Positions 50,421 through 59,484 are shown, counted from the stretch's first letter. The stretch is DNA of 64,000 nucleotides from Paenibacillus sp. RUD330 (GCF_002243345.2 NZ_CP022655.2:4156501-4220500), one strand, 5' to 3'. Numbers and translations: made by a program. The notes: generated by a model not told the origin, from the letters alone.

Positions 50421-50441
50421 ATTGTTTATTCCTTATACAAT
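50421..50441. promoter_or_regulatory. LysR-type box between sdhC and the second LysR gene
   Basis: ATTGT-N11-ACAAT is a perfect interrupted dyad of the T-N11-A class recognised by LysR-type regulators. It lies 132 bases before the LysR start and about 85 bases upstream of the sdh promoter. The rest of 50237-50572 holds the two leaders and no gene. Confidence 0.6.
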
Positions 50442-50572
50442 GTTATAACCTATTTGCATAAGAGCTGAAGCCATGAGGCGGCAGCTCCCCTTGGGGAAGC
50501 TGCCGGCATCCGGAAGATCCCGGTTGCTGTCTGCTCGACCATTCTCTTCGGAAGGAACGGAGGCTGCCGGAA

Positions 50573-51547
50573 ATGCTCAACGAAGATCTCAACGTATTCG
50601 CCGCCGTAGTCGAGCAGTCCAGCATGAACAAAGCCTCGGCGCTGCTCAACCTGTCCCAGCCGGCGCTGTCGCGGAAGATCGCCAAGCTCGAGCAGGAGCT
50701 CGGCGCGCAGCTGTTCCGCCGCGTCGGACGGAGGCTGGAGCTGACGCGCATCGGCGAGCTGACCTACGACTACGCGCTCCAGGCCCGCCAGCTGCACCGC
50801 AAATATATGAGCACCTTGGGCGAGTTCAAGCAGACTCATCGCTCCAGCCTGACGATCGGGGCCAGCCTGACGACACTGCAGACGACGCTGCCGGATCTCA
50901 TCCAGGCGCTGACCGCCAGCCATCCCGAGATCGACATCAAGGCCGTCACGGGCAAGACCCATGAGATCGTATCGTTCGTCCGGGACAAAAAAATCGATCT
51001 CGGCCTGGTGGCATCCGTCATCGACGACCCGCAGCTGCACTGCGTCCCTCTGTTCGACGACCATCTGGAGCTGGTGCTTCCCCGCTGCCATCTGCTCACC
51101 GAGAACGGCAAGCTGGCGATCCGGACGCTCAGCGGGCTGCCGATGATCCTCTTCTCCAAAGGAACCTGGTACCGGAACCTGACCGACGAGCTGTTTGACA
51201 CCCACAGGCTGCATCCCGACGTCAAAATGGAAATCGATTCGTTCGAAGCTATCCTGAGGCTGCTCCACACATGCGGAGCCGCGACGCTGCTGCCGCATTC
51301 CTATATCCGGCAGCAGATGCTGGCGGACAACGACCTCATGGTCGTCCCTGTGCTGGAGCTGGAGCAGACCAAGCGGACCACCTCGCTCATCCACGGCGAT
51401 CCGGCCCGGCTCGAGCCTGCGGTCAGAGACTGGATCCGCGAGGCGGCCGCGAACTACTTCCGCCGCTCGGCTTCGCCGGTGGCAAGCTTGAAGGCCATGC
51501 AGCAGAGGGCCGCTGAAACCAAACAGGCAGGAGTCCGCGTCGACTGA
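50573..51547 (+). CDS. LysR-family regulator divergent from sdhCAB
   Basis: The 324-residue protein has an N-terminal helix-turn-helix (MLNEDLNVFAAVVEQSSMNKA then LLNLSQPALSRKIAKLEQEL) and a C-terminal effector domain (SSLTIGASLTTLQTTLPDLIQAL...KKIDLGLVASVIDDPQL...LELVLPRCHLL). Such regulators usually autoregulate and act on the divergent unit. Here that unit is sdhCAB, and a T-N11-A dyad lies between them. Related Bacillus regulators (CcpC, CitR) control citrate-cycle genes, but I cannot name an orthologue. Its 3' end overlaps a terminator. Confidence 0.9.
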   Translation: MLNEDLNVFAAVVEQSSMNKASALLNLSQPALSRKIAKLEQELGAQLFRRVGRRLELTRIGELTYDYALQARQLHRKYMSTLGEFKQTHRSSLTIGASLTTLQTTLPDLIQALTASHPEIDIKAVTGKTHEIVSFVRDKKIDLGLVASVIDDPQLHCVPLFDDHLELVLPRCHLLTENGKLAIRTLSGLPMILFSKGTWYRNLTDELFDTHRLHPDVKMEIDSFEAILRLLHTCGAATLLPHSYIRQQMLADNDLMVVPVLELEQTKRTTSLIHGDPARLEPAVRDWIREAAANYFRRSASPVASLKAMQQRAAETKQAGVRVD

Positions 51548-51568
51548 CGCGCCTCCTGCCTTTCTTTC
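51525..51568 (+). terminator. Terminator overlapping the LysR 3' end
   Basis: AGGCAGGAG (51525-51533) pairs with CTCCTGCCT (51553-51561), with CGCGTC/GACGCG inside, then TTCTTTCT. The 5' arm is coding. Confidence 0.85.
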
Positions 51569-51634
51569 TATGCGTATGCCTGGAGCGGGCCGCCCCAACG
51601 CCGGCCGGCCCGCCCATCGCCTCCACGGCTGTTG

Positions 51635-52312
51635 TCAGCCGCGGCTCACCGCGTTTTCAAACTGCTCGATGCCCTCGTTCGTTCCGATGACGACCATGAC
51701 ATCCTTCTCTTCCAGGACGGAATCCGCCTGGGGAGCGATGATGATGCCCTTGGGCTTGTTGATGGCAACGATGCTGCAGCCGTAGCGCTGGCGGGTGTCG
51801 ATCTCGGACAGCGCCTTGCCGTTGAGGCAGCCCGGAACAGCCAGCTCCGCGACGGCGTATTCGGACGACAGCTCAATATAGTCGAGCAGATTGGGCGATA
51901 CGAGCTGATGGGCGACCCTGATGCCCATATCCCGCTCCGGATAGATGACCCTGTCGACGCCAAGCTTGTCCAGCACCCGGCCGTGCAGCTCCGACACCGC
52001 CTTCACGACGACCTTGCCGACTCCGGAATCCTTGACCAGAATCGCCGCCATGATGCTCGACTGGATGTCTCCCCCGATGGCCACGATGCAGCAGTCGAAG
52101 TTGCGGATCCCGATCGCTCGCAGCGCATCCTCGTCCGTCGCGTCGGCGCACAGCGTATGGGTGAGCACGGCGCTCATATCGTCCACCAGCTCCTCGCTGC
52201 GATCGATGCCGAGCACCTCGTAGCCGAGCTGCATGAGCTCCTTGGCCAGGCTGGAGCCGAATCGCCCCAGTCCGATGACGCAGTATTGCTCTCCTTTTGA
52301 ACCCTTTCCCAT
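51635..52312 (-). CDS. ktrA: KtrA-type regulatory subunit of a potassium transporter
   Basis: The 225-residue cytoplasmic protein has an RCK_N/TrkA_N Rossmann domain (YCVIGLGRFGSSLAKELMQLG, VLGIDRSEE for nucleotide) and an RCK_C domain (about residues 140-222). KtrA rings bind ATP/ADP through RCK_N and c-di-AMP through RCK_C, gating the KtrB channel. It follows ktrB by 21 bases on the same strand. In Bacillus, two such pairs exist (KtrAB, KtrCD); this one carries a c-di-AMP riboswitch like ktrAB. Confidence 0.93.
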   Translation of the reverse strand: MGKGSKGEQYCVIGLGRFGSSLAKELMQLGYEVLGIDRSEELVDDMSAVLTHTLCADATDEDALRAIGIRNFDCCIVAIGGDIQSSIMAAILVKDSGVGKVVVKAVSELHGRVLDKLGVDRVIYPERDMGIRVAHQLVSPNLLDYIELSSEYAVAELAVPGCLNGKALSEIDTRQRYGCSIVAINKPKGIIIAPQADSVLEEKDVMVVIGTNEGIEQFENAVSRG

Positions 52313-52333
52313 TGTGTCTCTTTATTTCCTTTC

Positions 52334-53686
52334 CTATCCGATGATAATCTTGCCTTCTGGATTTTTATATAATTCCTTGCCTTGCTTCGGTCTCAGCGCG
52401 TAGGCCATCGTCAGCGGCCCGAGCCTGCCGGCGAACATCGTCAGGCTGAGCAGCAGCTTGCTGACATCCTTGAGGCTGGTCGTGATGCCCGTGCTGAGCC
52501 CGACGGTGCCGAATGCCGATACCGTCTCGAACAGGATCCGCAGGAAATCGCGGTCCTCGACAGTGCAGAGCACCATCGTCACGACGAGCACGAGCGCAAG
52601 CGACAGCATCGTGATCGTCAGAGCCTTCATGATGCGCTCCTTGGCCAGCCGGTAGCGGAAGAGGACGATGTCCTCCCTGCCGCGGATCATCGCGCCCATC
52701 GCGGCGACGAGCGTCATGAACGTCGTCGTCTTGATGCCGCCGCCCGTCGAGCCCGGCGAGGCCCCGATGAACATGAGGATGATCATGAAGAACAGGCTCG
52801 CCTGGCGCATGGCCCCGATATCGAGCGTGTTGGCCCCCGCCGTGCGCGTCGTGACGGATTGGAAGAAGGCCGAGAGCACCTTGCCTCCGAAGCCGAGCGG
52901 CTCCATAGTCTTGGCGTTGGAATATTCGAAGATGAAGATGACGACCGCTCCGATGACGATCAGGCTGCCCGTGGCCAGCAGGACCACTTTGGAATGGAGG
53001 GAGAACCTGCGGTTTGTCCTCCATTCCATCAGATCGGACAGCACGATGAATCCTAGGCCGCCGGTAACGATAAGCACCATCGTCACGATATTGACGAGCG
53101 GATCCGACACATAGCCGGTAAGGCTCCGATAGTCGCCGAAGATGTCGAAGCCGGCGTTGTTGAACATGGATATGCCGTGGAAGATGCCGAAGTACACGGC
53201 GCGGCCGAGCGGCATGTCCGCCGCGAAGCGGATCGCGTACAGCAGCGCTCCCGCCGCCTCGACGACGAGGGAATACAGCAGCACCTTGCGGATCAGCCGG
53301 ACGATTCCCTCCATGGAGCTCTGGTTCATCGCTTCCTGCAGCAGCAGCCGGTCCTTGAGCGAGATGCGCTTGCGCAGCACGAGGGCGAACAGCGTCGCCA
53401 TCGTCATGAAGCCGAGGCCGCCGACCTGAATCAGCATCAGAATGATGATCTGGCCTGCCACCGAATAATGGGTGCCGGTATCCACGACGACGAGGCCTGT
53501 GACGCAGGCCGCCGAAGTAGCGGTGAACAGGGCGTCGATCCACCTCGTGCCCTCTCCGCCGGCTGTCGCGAACGGCTGCATCAGCAGCAGCGAGCCGATG
53601 GCGATCATGACGGCGAAACCGGCGACGAGAATGCGCGGCGGCGACAATTTGAAAGCTTGCTTGAATACTGAAGACCATGATTGCAT
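52334..53686 (-). CDS. ktrB: KtrB-type potassium channel subunit
   Basis: The 450-residue membrane protein is built from four M1-P-M2 repeats. Selectivity-filter-like loops with a key glycine are visible: ATSAACVTGLVVVDTG, SMFNNAGFDIFGDY, IGASPGSTGGGIKTTTF and ETVSAFGTVGLSTGIT. It forms the membrane pore of a Na+-dependent K+ uptake system with KtrA. The ATG at 53686 (MQSWSSVFKQAFKLSPPR) is preceded by AAAGGAGAG; a longer frame upstream lies in the riboswitch and is rejected. Confidence 0.95.
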   Translation of the reverse strand: MQSWSSVFKQAFKLSPPRILVAGFAVMIAIGSLLLMQPFATAGGEGTRWIDALFTATSAACVTGLVVVDTGTHYSVAGQIIILMLIQVGGLGFMTMATLFALVLRKRISLKDRLLLQEAMNQSSMEGIVRLIRKVLLYSLVVEAAGALLYAIRFAADMPLGRAVYFGIFHGISMFNNAGFDIFGDYRSLTGYVSDPLVNIVTMVLIVTGGLGFIVLSDLMEWRTNRRFSLHSKVVLLATGSLIVIGAVVIFIFEYSNAKTMEPLGFGGKVLSAFFQSVTTRTAGANTLDIGAMRQASLFFMIILMFIGASPGSTGGGIKTTTFMTLVAAMGAMIRGREDIVLFRYRLAKERIMKALTITMLSLALVLVVTMVLCTVEDRDFLRILFETVSAFGTVGLSTGITTSLKDVSKLLLSLTMFAGRLGPLTMAYALRPKQGKELYKNPEGKIIIG

Positions 53687-53763
53687 GCCCGCGACTCTCC
53701 TTTTGCCTCCATATCCCTGCCGTTCGCGAAGTCCTGGCATCATTCCCCGTCGCTTCAAAAAGC

Positions 53764-53970
53764 ACAAAAAAAGCACTGGAAACCCAAGTGCCTGTGCGCC
53801 CTGCGAGTCCGGTCAAGCAGCCTCCGAGGTTAGCTGTCGGATTCGGGCATGACGGCTGCCCTATCCGCTCCCGGCAGGCTGCCGCCTGCGCCGGAACGGA
53901 ATTCACCCCAAGCTGCGCCAGGCAGCTATATGGTTCCCCCGTATTCTTTTGGAAATTCGGCTGTTCTATA
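53764..53970 (-). ncRNA. ydaO-type c-di-AMP riboswitch with terminator, before ktrB
   Basis: On the minus strand conserved ydaO elements appear in order: GGGGGAACC, GGGGTGAATTC, GGATAGGGCAGCC, GACAGCTAACCTCGGAGGC. A terminator follows (GCACTTGG...CCAGTGC then TTTTTTT, 53764-53793). High c-di-AMP should terminate transcription and lower potassium uptake, as in Bacillus ktrAB. Confidence 0.93.
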
Positions 53971-53982
53971 TGGTCGGATTTG

Positions 53983-54011
53983 ATTATATAGGATAGAGGA
54001 CGGGTTACCAA
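53983..54011 (-). promoter_or_regulatory. ktrB-ktrA promoter
   Basis: TTGGTA (complement of 54006-54011) and TATAAT (complement of 53983-53988) are 17 bases apart, directly before the riboswitch. Confidence 0.8.
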
Positions 54012-54143
54012 TGTCCCAATCCAAGCTTGCTGGGCGATATGGGACGGAAAAGAGTGCTGGGACAAGCGCAGCAAGGCGCAATCCTGCCCTTGCTCTTTCT
54101 TTTGCGCGAAATCTCGATCTCTCCCTGCCGCGGCATGGATAAT

Positions 54144-54171
54144 TTGAAAGCCGCTGTGGTAAGGTTATAAA
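54144..54171 (+). promoter_or_regulatory. Promoter of the CPBP protease gene
   Basis: TTGAAA (54144-54149) and TATAAA (54166-54171) are separated by 16 bases, about 40 bases before the ATG. Confidence 0.6.
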
Positions 54172-54209
54172 AGCTTGCCCTGCAGTCAGGCATCGTCAGG
54201 AGGACAATC

Positions 54210-55847
54210 ATGAACAGCTCCGAGTTGGAGAAAAGCTATCGAAAGTATTTCTGGACGGGAATCATTGGAGCCGCCATCTTCCTGATTTTGCAGATTGTCC
54301 CATCCTTCGCGGGAGGGCTGTCGGGAGAGGAAGCCTCCGCAAAGCCTGTTCCCAAGGACGAGGCTCAGCAGGCAGCGATGGCTTTCGCCCGGCAGCTGAC
54401 CGGCTCCGAGCCTCTCGCCGCTCATACGGTCCACCAATCCGACCGGGACATCACCGGTTACCTCAGCAAGGAAAAGCTGGCCAAAAAATTCGATGAAGGT
54501 CCCGGCAAGATCGTCCCGACCGATACGTGGCAGGTGTCTCTCTCCTTGCCCGAAGGGCAGATGTTCGTCGAGGTCGGCATGGCCAGCGGCCGGGTGATCG
54601 GCTGGAAGCAGGTGTTCAAGCCCTCTGCCGGAAAATCCTCGGACGTCCTTGCCCCCAGCGCCGAAGAGCTGGACCGTCTCGCCGTCAAGCAAGCCGCCGA
54701 GCTTGGCTACGGCAAGCTGGAGCGGATCGGAGAATCGGCGGGCTACAAGACGGTATATGCCGTGCAGGGAGGAGAGATCGGCCGAGCCCGCCTCACCATC
54801 GAGGCCGCTCCGCCATCCGCCGCCGCAGCGGAGCCTGGCGGCAAGACCGTCCTGGCGGAGTTCACGCCGCGATATGAAGTGCCCAAGGATTACCTCGCCT
54901 ACACGGCGGATCAGGACCGGATCGCCTCCAGCCTGTCGCTGCTGGGCAATCTGCTGCCGAGCGGCATCCTGTTCATTCTCGCCGTCATCTATTCCATCGT
55001 CATGAGGAAGTACAGCTCCTTCCGACGCGGATGGGCGATCAGCCTCGTGTTCCTCGGCTTTTATGCCATCAACAACCTGAACATGCTCGACGGCCTCCGG
55101 GCCATGTATGGAGCGCGGCCCAACGCCGAGACCGTCGTCCAGGTCCAGCTCGTCATCACGATGGGCCTCACCTTCCTGCTCGCTTTATCCGCCTACTTCT
55201 CCCTCGTCGCGGGAGATGGACTATGGCGCGCGCAGGGCAGGCGGCTGTGGCTGACCTCCCGCGAGTCCCGCTTCGGAGAGACCGCTTGGAGCAGCATGAA
55301 GCTTGCCTATGTGCTCGGCTTCATCCTTCTCGGCCTGCAGACCGTTATCCTGATCGGCCTGTCGGCATTCACCGGAGCCTGGTCGACCAGCGACGTGACC
55401 CAGTCGCCTTACAACCTGGCCGCTCCGCTGCTGATGCCGCTGCTGGCGTGGTGCGCGGCCATCCAGGAGGAAGCCGTATACCGGCTGTTCGGCATCGGCC
55501 TGCTGATGAAGTGGCTGAAAAACCCGTTTGTCGCCTGTCTCATCCCTACGGTCATCTGGGCGCTCGGACATGTGACCTATCCGATCTACCCGTCTACGAC
55601 GAGGCTGATCGAACTGACGATTCTCGGCCTTCTGTTCGGATACATCTTCCTTCGGTTCGGATTTTTCACGGCGGTATTCGCCCATGCCATCATGGACTCC
55701 GTGCTGATGTCGGTCTCGCTCTTCCTGATCGGAGGAGGCGCCAATATCCTTGCGGGCGTCGTCTATATCGTCGCTCCTGCCGGCGTCGCCTGGGCGATGA
55801 AAGGGTACGGCTCGCGGCGGAGCGCCGTCCCGATAGCGCCCGGTTAG
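54210..55847 (+). CDS. CPBP-family intramembrane metalloprotease
   Basis: The 545-residue protein has one N-terminal helix (about residues 13-34), an extracytoplasmic domain of about 200 residues, and eight or so C-terminal helices with the CPBP (Abi) protease motifs: EExxxR at E420-E421-R425 (IQEEAVYRLFGIG), the histidine in WALGHVTYP and FAHAIMDS. Bacterial members process or protect against small peptides or act in envelope quality control. The large outer domain is unusual compared with minimal CPBP proteins; its family is not recognised. Monocistronic, with a bidirectional terminator behind. Confidence 0.88.
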   Translation: MNSSELEKSYRKYFWTGIIGAAIFLILQIVPSFAGGLSGEEASAKPVPKDEAQQAAMAFARQLTGSEPLAAHTVHQSDRDITGYLSKEKLAKKFDEGPGKIVPTDTWQVSLSLPEGQMFVEVGMASGRVIGWKQVFKPSAGKSSDVLAPSAEELDRLAVKQAAELGYGKLERIGESAGYKTVYAVQGGEIGRARLTIEAAPPSAAAAEPGGKTVLAEFTPRYEVPKDYLAYTADQDRIASSLSLLGNLLPSGILFILAVIYSIVMRKYSSFRRGWAISLVFLGFYAINNLNMLDGLRAMYGARPNAETVVQVQLVITMGLTFLLALSAYFSLVAGDGLWRAQGRRLWLTSRESRFGETAWSSMKLAYVLGFILLGLQTVILIGLSAFTGAWSTSDVTQSPYNLAAPLLMPLLAWCAAIQEEAVYRLFGIGLLMKWLKNPFVACLIPTVIWALGHVTYPIYPSTTRLIELTILGLLFGYIFLRFGFFTAVFAHAIMDSVLMSVSLFLIGGGANILAGVVYIVAPAGVAWAMKGYGSRRSAVPIAPG

Positions 55848-55872
55848 GCTCCTGTTGTCGACGCTGCAGAAC

Positions 55873-55906
55873 AAAAAGCAGGGAATCTACGGATTCTCTG
55901 CTTTTT
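55873..55906. terminator. Bidirectional terminator
   Basis: AAAAAGCAG-GAATC and GATTC-CTGCTTTTTT pair closely and give T-tracts on both strands, between two convergent genes. Confidence 0.92.
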
Positions 55907-55915
55907 TCTTTGGGC

Positions 55916-56434
55916 TCACACCCGGTTGACGGCGTACAGGATGAGGGACAGGATCAGCACCGGCACGCCGACTCCGGCCGACAAAAGGGACAGAAAGAGC
56001 TTGACCCGCTCCTGCTTCCTCAATCCCAGCTTCAGGACGGAATAGATCGTGATCCCGATCAAGCCGCCTGTCGCGTTGAGGATCACATCGTCGATATCGG
56101 CCGCCCCTGCGGCCAGAACATACTGACCGGCCTCCACGGCTGCGCTGAGCAGCGCGACCGCCGCGAGCCTGGGCCATAACGATTCCGACTTGCCGATCAG
56201 CATGGCATAGATCCCAGCGGGAACAAAGATCAGGATGTTGCCCCATATGTTGACGTCCACCGCATTCCTGCGCATGCCGCCGTCGACGTTGATGTATTCC
56301 TGGATCGTATGGAATGGAATCAGATTGAAGCTTCTCAGGCTGCCCCCCTCCCTCAGGAAGAGCAGCTCCGCCATCAGCAGCACATACACCGCCGCCATGC
56401 TCCATAACAGGATCGGAACGAATTTTTTGTTCAT
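55916..56434 (-). CDS. VanZ-like membrane protein
   Basis: The 172-residue protein has about five transmembrane helices. The family marks are FNLIPFHTIQEY, VNIWGNILIFVPAGIYAMLI and ADIDDVILNATGGLIGITIY, all typical of VanZ-like proteins. VanZ itself gives low-level teicoplanin resistance; most chromosomal relatives are uncharacterised. The ATG is preceded by GGAGGGAAATC. Monocistronic. Confidence 0.9.
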   Translation of the reverse strand: MNKKFVPILLWSMAAVYVLLMAELLFLREGGSLRSFNLIPFHTIQEYINVDGGMRRNAVDVNIWGNILIFVPAGIYAMLIGKSESLWPRLAAVALLSAAVEAGQYVLAAGAADIDDVILNATGGLIGITIYSVLKLGLRKQERVKLFLSLLSAGVGVPVLILSLILYAVNRV

Positions 56435-56587
56435 GATTTCCCTCCATGCTTGCCGAAGCCTATTGCCGCTTCACCATGATAGCATGACGTCATTCGGCGG
56501 ATGAACTGGACCTTCGTCCGGCCTTTTCCGGGACCTGCGCTCGGGAACCTGCCGGCAGGCCAGGCGAGGCAATCAAGGAAAAGCCAT

Positions 56588-56648
56588 CAAAAAAAGCCTG
56601 CTCGGCCAGCCTCCGCCGATAGCGGCGCCGCTGCCAAGCAGGCTTTTT
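56588..56648. terminator. Bidirectional terminator after uvrC
   Basis: AAAAAAAGCCTGCT and AGCAGGCTTTTT frame a GC-rich hairpin between uvrC and the upstream VanZ-like gene, with T-tracts both ways. Confidence 0.9.
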
Positions 56649-56681
56649 GCTGCGTCCTGCCCGTCTCGAGGCAGGCGTATG

Positions 56682-58634
56682 CTATTCTTCCTTGAGCGCC
56701 GCCACGATCCGCTCCGCCAGGGCAGAGCCGATGCCGAGCGGCTTGAATTCCTCGGGAGATGCTTCGCGGATCTTCTTGAGGGAGCCGAAATGCTTCAGCA
56801 GCTGCTTGCGGCGCTTCTCCCCGATGCCGGGAATGGAGTCCAGCGTCGATTGGACCATGGACTTGCCCCGCTGCTCGCGGTGGAACGTGATCGCGAAGCG
56901 ATGGACCTCGTCCTGGATGCGCTGCAGCAGATAGAATTCCTGGCTGTCGCGCGGCAGCATGACCGGCTCCGGCGGATCGCCGACCATAAGCTGCGCCGTC
57001 TTGTGCTTGGCATCCTTCACGAGTCCGCATACCGGAACCTGCAGGCCGAGCTCGTTCTCGAGAATGTCGATCGCCGCGCTGATCTGCCCTTTGCCGCCGT
57101 CCACCACGATGAGATCGGGAAGCTCCAGCCCTTCCTTGAGAACCCTCTCGTACCGCCGGCGGATGACCTCCCGCATCGTCTCGTAATCATCCGGCCCTTG
57201 GACGGTCCTGACCTTGTACTTGCGATACTCCTTCTTGTCGGGCTTGCCGTCGATGAAAACGACCATGGCCGATACCGGGTTGGTTCCCTGGATGTTGGAG
57301 TTGTCGAACGCCTCGATGCGCCGGATCGTCGTCAAGCCGATGGATGCGGCCAAGCCCGAAGCGGCTTTGACGCTGCGCTCCTCATCGCGCTCGATCAGCT
57401 TGAATTTCTCGTCGAGCGTCACCTTGGCGTTGCCTTCCGCCATGCCGACGACCTCGCGCTTGCGCCCGCGCTGCGGGATATGGACCTTGACCTTGAGCCA
57501 GCTCTGGAGCGAGGAGCGGATCTCCTCCGCATGGGATCCGGCCGCAGGCTCGCCGCCGTCGTCCGCTGCCGGCACCGATGCCTCCACGCTTCCTGCGACT
57601 TCCGGCACCGATGTCTCCGCTTCTCCTGCGCCGCTCTGCCGCCCGCGGCCAGCCGCTTCCCCGGCGGCACCTTCTTCCGCAGCCGCTCCGGCATGGAGCT
57701 CGCCCGGCGGCACCGGCAAGAGGATTTCCTTCGGCAGAGCCGGATTGTCGCTGTAGTATTGGGTGACGAACGTCATGAAGTCGTCATAAGCCTCGCCGTA
57801 ATAAGGGAAGGACGTCGTATGGCGCTCGATCAGCTTGCCGCTGCGCATATACAGGATCTGCACGCACATCCACCCCTTGTCGGTGGCATAACCGAACACG
57901 TCGCGGTCGAGCGCGTCGGCGAGCGTGATCTTCTGCTTCTCCATGACGGCATCGATCGCCGTGATCTGATCGCGGTATTCCTTGGCGCGCTCGAACTCCA
58001 TCGACTCCGCGGCCTCCAGCATTTTGCGCTGCAGCTCCGCCTTGACCTCGTCCTGGCCGCCATTCAGGAAGCGGGCGATCTCCTGCACCATGGAATCGTA
58101 CGTCTCCTGCTCGACCGTGAATTCGCAGGGCGCGAGGCACTGGCCGAGATGATAGTACAAGCACACTTTGTCGGGCAGCGTGTTGCATTTGCGAAGCGGA
58201 TACAAGCGGTCCAGCAGCTTCTTGGTCTGCTGCGCCGCGTAGGCGTTCGGATACGGGCCGAAATATTTGCCCTTGTCCTTCACGATCCGCCGGGTAACCT
58301 CCAGCTTCGGATGCTTCTCATTCGTAATCTTGATATAAGGAAAGGATTTGTCATCCTTCAGAAGCACGTTGTAGCGGGGATGATACTGCTTGATCAGGTT
58401 GCACTCCAGAATGAGCGCTTCCATGTTGCTTGCCGTCACGATATATTCGAAGTCCCGGATTTCCGAGACGAGACGCTGCGTCTTGCCGTTATGGGTTCCG
58501 TTGAAATAGGAACGGACACGATTTTTCAGCACTTTGGCCTTGCCGACATAGATGATGGTGCCTTCGCCGTTCTTCATCAGATAACAGCCCGGCTGGTCGG
58601 GAAGGAGCGCTAGCTTCCCCTTGATGGGATCCAT
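56682..58634 (-). CDS. uvrC: Excinuclease ABC subunit C
   Basis: The 650-residue nuclease makes the two incisions of nucleotide excision repair. Domains in order: GIY-YIG (residues 9-90: [26 protein letters not shown]), a cysteine cluster region ([21 protein letters not shown]), UVR/UvrB-binding motif (about 205-240), the RNase H-like C-terminal nuclease ([11 protein letters not shown] with aspartate) and tandem HhH ([18 protein letters not shown]). An Ala/Gly/Glu-rich stretch of roughly 60 residues (genome 57520-57710) is inserted before the nuclease domain. The start at 58634 ([12 protein letters not shown]) is supported by AAAGGTGG; the longer upstream frame lacks homology. Confidence 0.96.
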   Translation of the reverse strand: MDPIKGKLALLPDQPGCYLMKNGEGTIIYVGKAKVLKNRVRSYFNGTHNGKTQRLVSEIRDFEYIVTASNMEALILECNLIKQYHPRYNVLLKDDKSFPYIKITNEKHPKLEVTRRIVKDKGKYFGPYPNAYAAQQTKKLLDRLYPLRKCNTLPDKVCLYYHLGQCLAPCEFTVEQETYDSMVQEIARFLNGGQDEVKAELQRKMLEAAESMEFERAKEYRDQITAIDAVMEKQKITLADALDRDVFGYATDKGWMCVQILYMRSGKLIERHTTSFPYYGEAYDDFMTFVTQYYSDNPALPKEILLPVPPGELHAGAAAEEGAAGEAAGRGRQSGAGEAETSVPEVAGSVEASVPAADDGGEPAAGSHAEEIRSSLQSWLKVKVHIPQRGRKREVVGMAEGNAKVTLDEKFKLIERDEERSVKAASGLAASIGLTTIRRIEAFDNSNIQGTNPVSAMVVFIDGKPDKKEYRKYKVRTVQGPDDYETMREVIRRRYERVLKEGLELPDLIVVDGGKGQISAAIDILENELGLQVPVCGLVKDAKHKTAQLMVGDPPEPVMLPRDSQEFYLLQRIQDEVHRFAITFHREQRGKSMVQSTLDSIPGIGEKRRKQLLKHFGSLKKIREASPEEFKPLGIGSALAERIVAALKEE

Positions 58635-58766
58635 GGACAATCCACCTTTCGCGGCTCGGCCCCGCTGGCCTTTTGCCGTATTCTCTATTGTAGCACAGGG
58701 AGCCGGCGCCCGTAAGCCGCTGCCGGACACCGCTTTCGGCAGCGGTTCCAAAAGCCAAATTTCACC

Positions 58767-58796
58767 TTTACATAACTCCGCCAGGTTGGGTATACT
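58767..58796 (+). promoter_or_regulatory. Promoter of the 50-residue membrane protein
   Basis: TATACT (58791-58796) with TTACAT 17 bases upstream (58768-58773) is a plausible promoter. The 13-base CAGGTTGGGTATA (58782-58794) is identical to that at 90-102. Confidence 0.6.
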
Positions 58797-58890
58797 ATTA
58801 CAAGCTGATGCGATAACGTCTTGTCCGGATACATAACGGCCTCCGGGCCGGGACGGCGGTACCTGAGTCTTGAAGCGAGGAGGGCGAACA

Positions 58891-59043
58891 ATGGAGAGCG
58901 TCAATGTAAGAGATCCGCGCGAGCATCTGAACGAGGAACCGCGTGACGACCTGATGGATCTTATGGTCGGATTCGGCGGCATGCTTGGCTTTATGACCGT
59001 TGCCTATATTATCATGGTGGTTGTCAAATACATCATTTCCTAG
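58891..59043 (+). CDS. Single-pass membrane micro-protein, 50 aa
   Basis: This short ORF starts with ATG after GCGAGGAGGG. The N-terminal half is hydrophilic and acidic ([20 protein letters not shown]); the C-terminal half, from about residue 22 to 48 ([20 protein letters not shown] then MVVVKYIIS), is one hydrophobic helix. It has a promoter with the motif shared with the 32-residue peptide and its own hairpin downstream. I do not recognise a family. Divergent from uvrC. Confidence 0.75.
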   Translation: MESVNVRDPREHLNEEPRDDLMDLMVGFGGMLGFMTVAYIIMVVVKYIIS

Positions 59044-59072
59044 GCATCCGTTCCACCCCCACATCCAATCCA

Positions 59073-59110
59073 ACCCTCCGGCCCCGGCTAGGAGGGTATT
59101 CATTTTTATC
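59073..59110 (+). terminator. Terminator of the 50-residue protein
   Basis: ACCCTCC and GGAGGGT form a 7-bp stem with inner GGCC pairing, then ATTCATTTTTATC. Confidence 0.65.
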
Positions 59111-59145
59111 GGCCTATTTACACTTTGCAGCAGAATATGGTACTT

Positions 59146-59167
59146 TATTTCTATCTTTTTAGAATTA
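59146..59167. promoter_or_regulatory. ArsR operator A
   Basis: TATTTC-N10-GAATTA, one mismatch from the TATTTC-N10-GAAATA consensus of the three copies downstream, 21 bases before the arsR start. Confidence 0.6.
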
Positions 59168-59188
59168 TCGAAGAAAGGCGGGGATGAC

Positions 59189-59470
59189 ATGGTCGAGGAC
59201 AACGAGGGAGTCAAGCAAGCGGTCAAAGTCTACAAGGCGCTCGGAGAACCGACCCGCATAAAAATCGCCATGCTGCTTATGGAGGAAAGGACGCTCTGCT
59301 GCTCCGACATCAGCGCCAAGCTCGAATCCGTCGCCGGCTCCACTCTCTCGCATCATCTCAAGCAGCTCACGGAAAGCGGCCTGCTGCAGCTGCGGAAGGA
59401 CGGAACCTACATCTATTACAGCGTCAACAAGGAAGTCGCCCGCAAGTATGCTCCTTATTTGCTGGAGTAG
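59189..59470 (+). CDS. ArsR/SmtB-family regulator
   Basis: The 93-residue winged-helix repressor begins MVEDNEGVKQAVKVYKALGEPTRIKIAMLL and has the recognition helix in VAGSTLSHHLKQLTESGLLQLRKDGTYIYYSVN. The usual metal motif ELCVCDL on helix alpha3 is replaced by TLCCSDI (C37, C38), so a thiol or metal ligand remains possible. AAGGCGGGG lies before the ATG. It precedes an MFS transporter gene, and four matching inverted repeats lie in and upstream of the unit, so it most likely represses itself and the transporter. The inducer is unknown. Confidence 0.92.
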   Translation: MVEDNEGVKQAVKVYKALGEPTRIKIAMLLMEERTLCCSDISAKLESVAGSTLSHHLKQLTESGLLQLRKDGTYIYYSVNKEVARKYAPYLLE

Positions 59471-59484
59471 TTTTTCGCGGCTAT

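Noticed and set aside
54067-54105. Plus-strand terminator-like hairpin AGCAAGG/CCTTGCT with CTTTCTTTT
   Set aside because: No plus-strand gene or convincing promoter precedes it; the T-tract is interrupted. Kept only as a weak hint of a small RNA.
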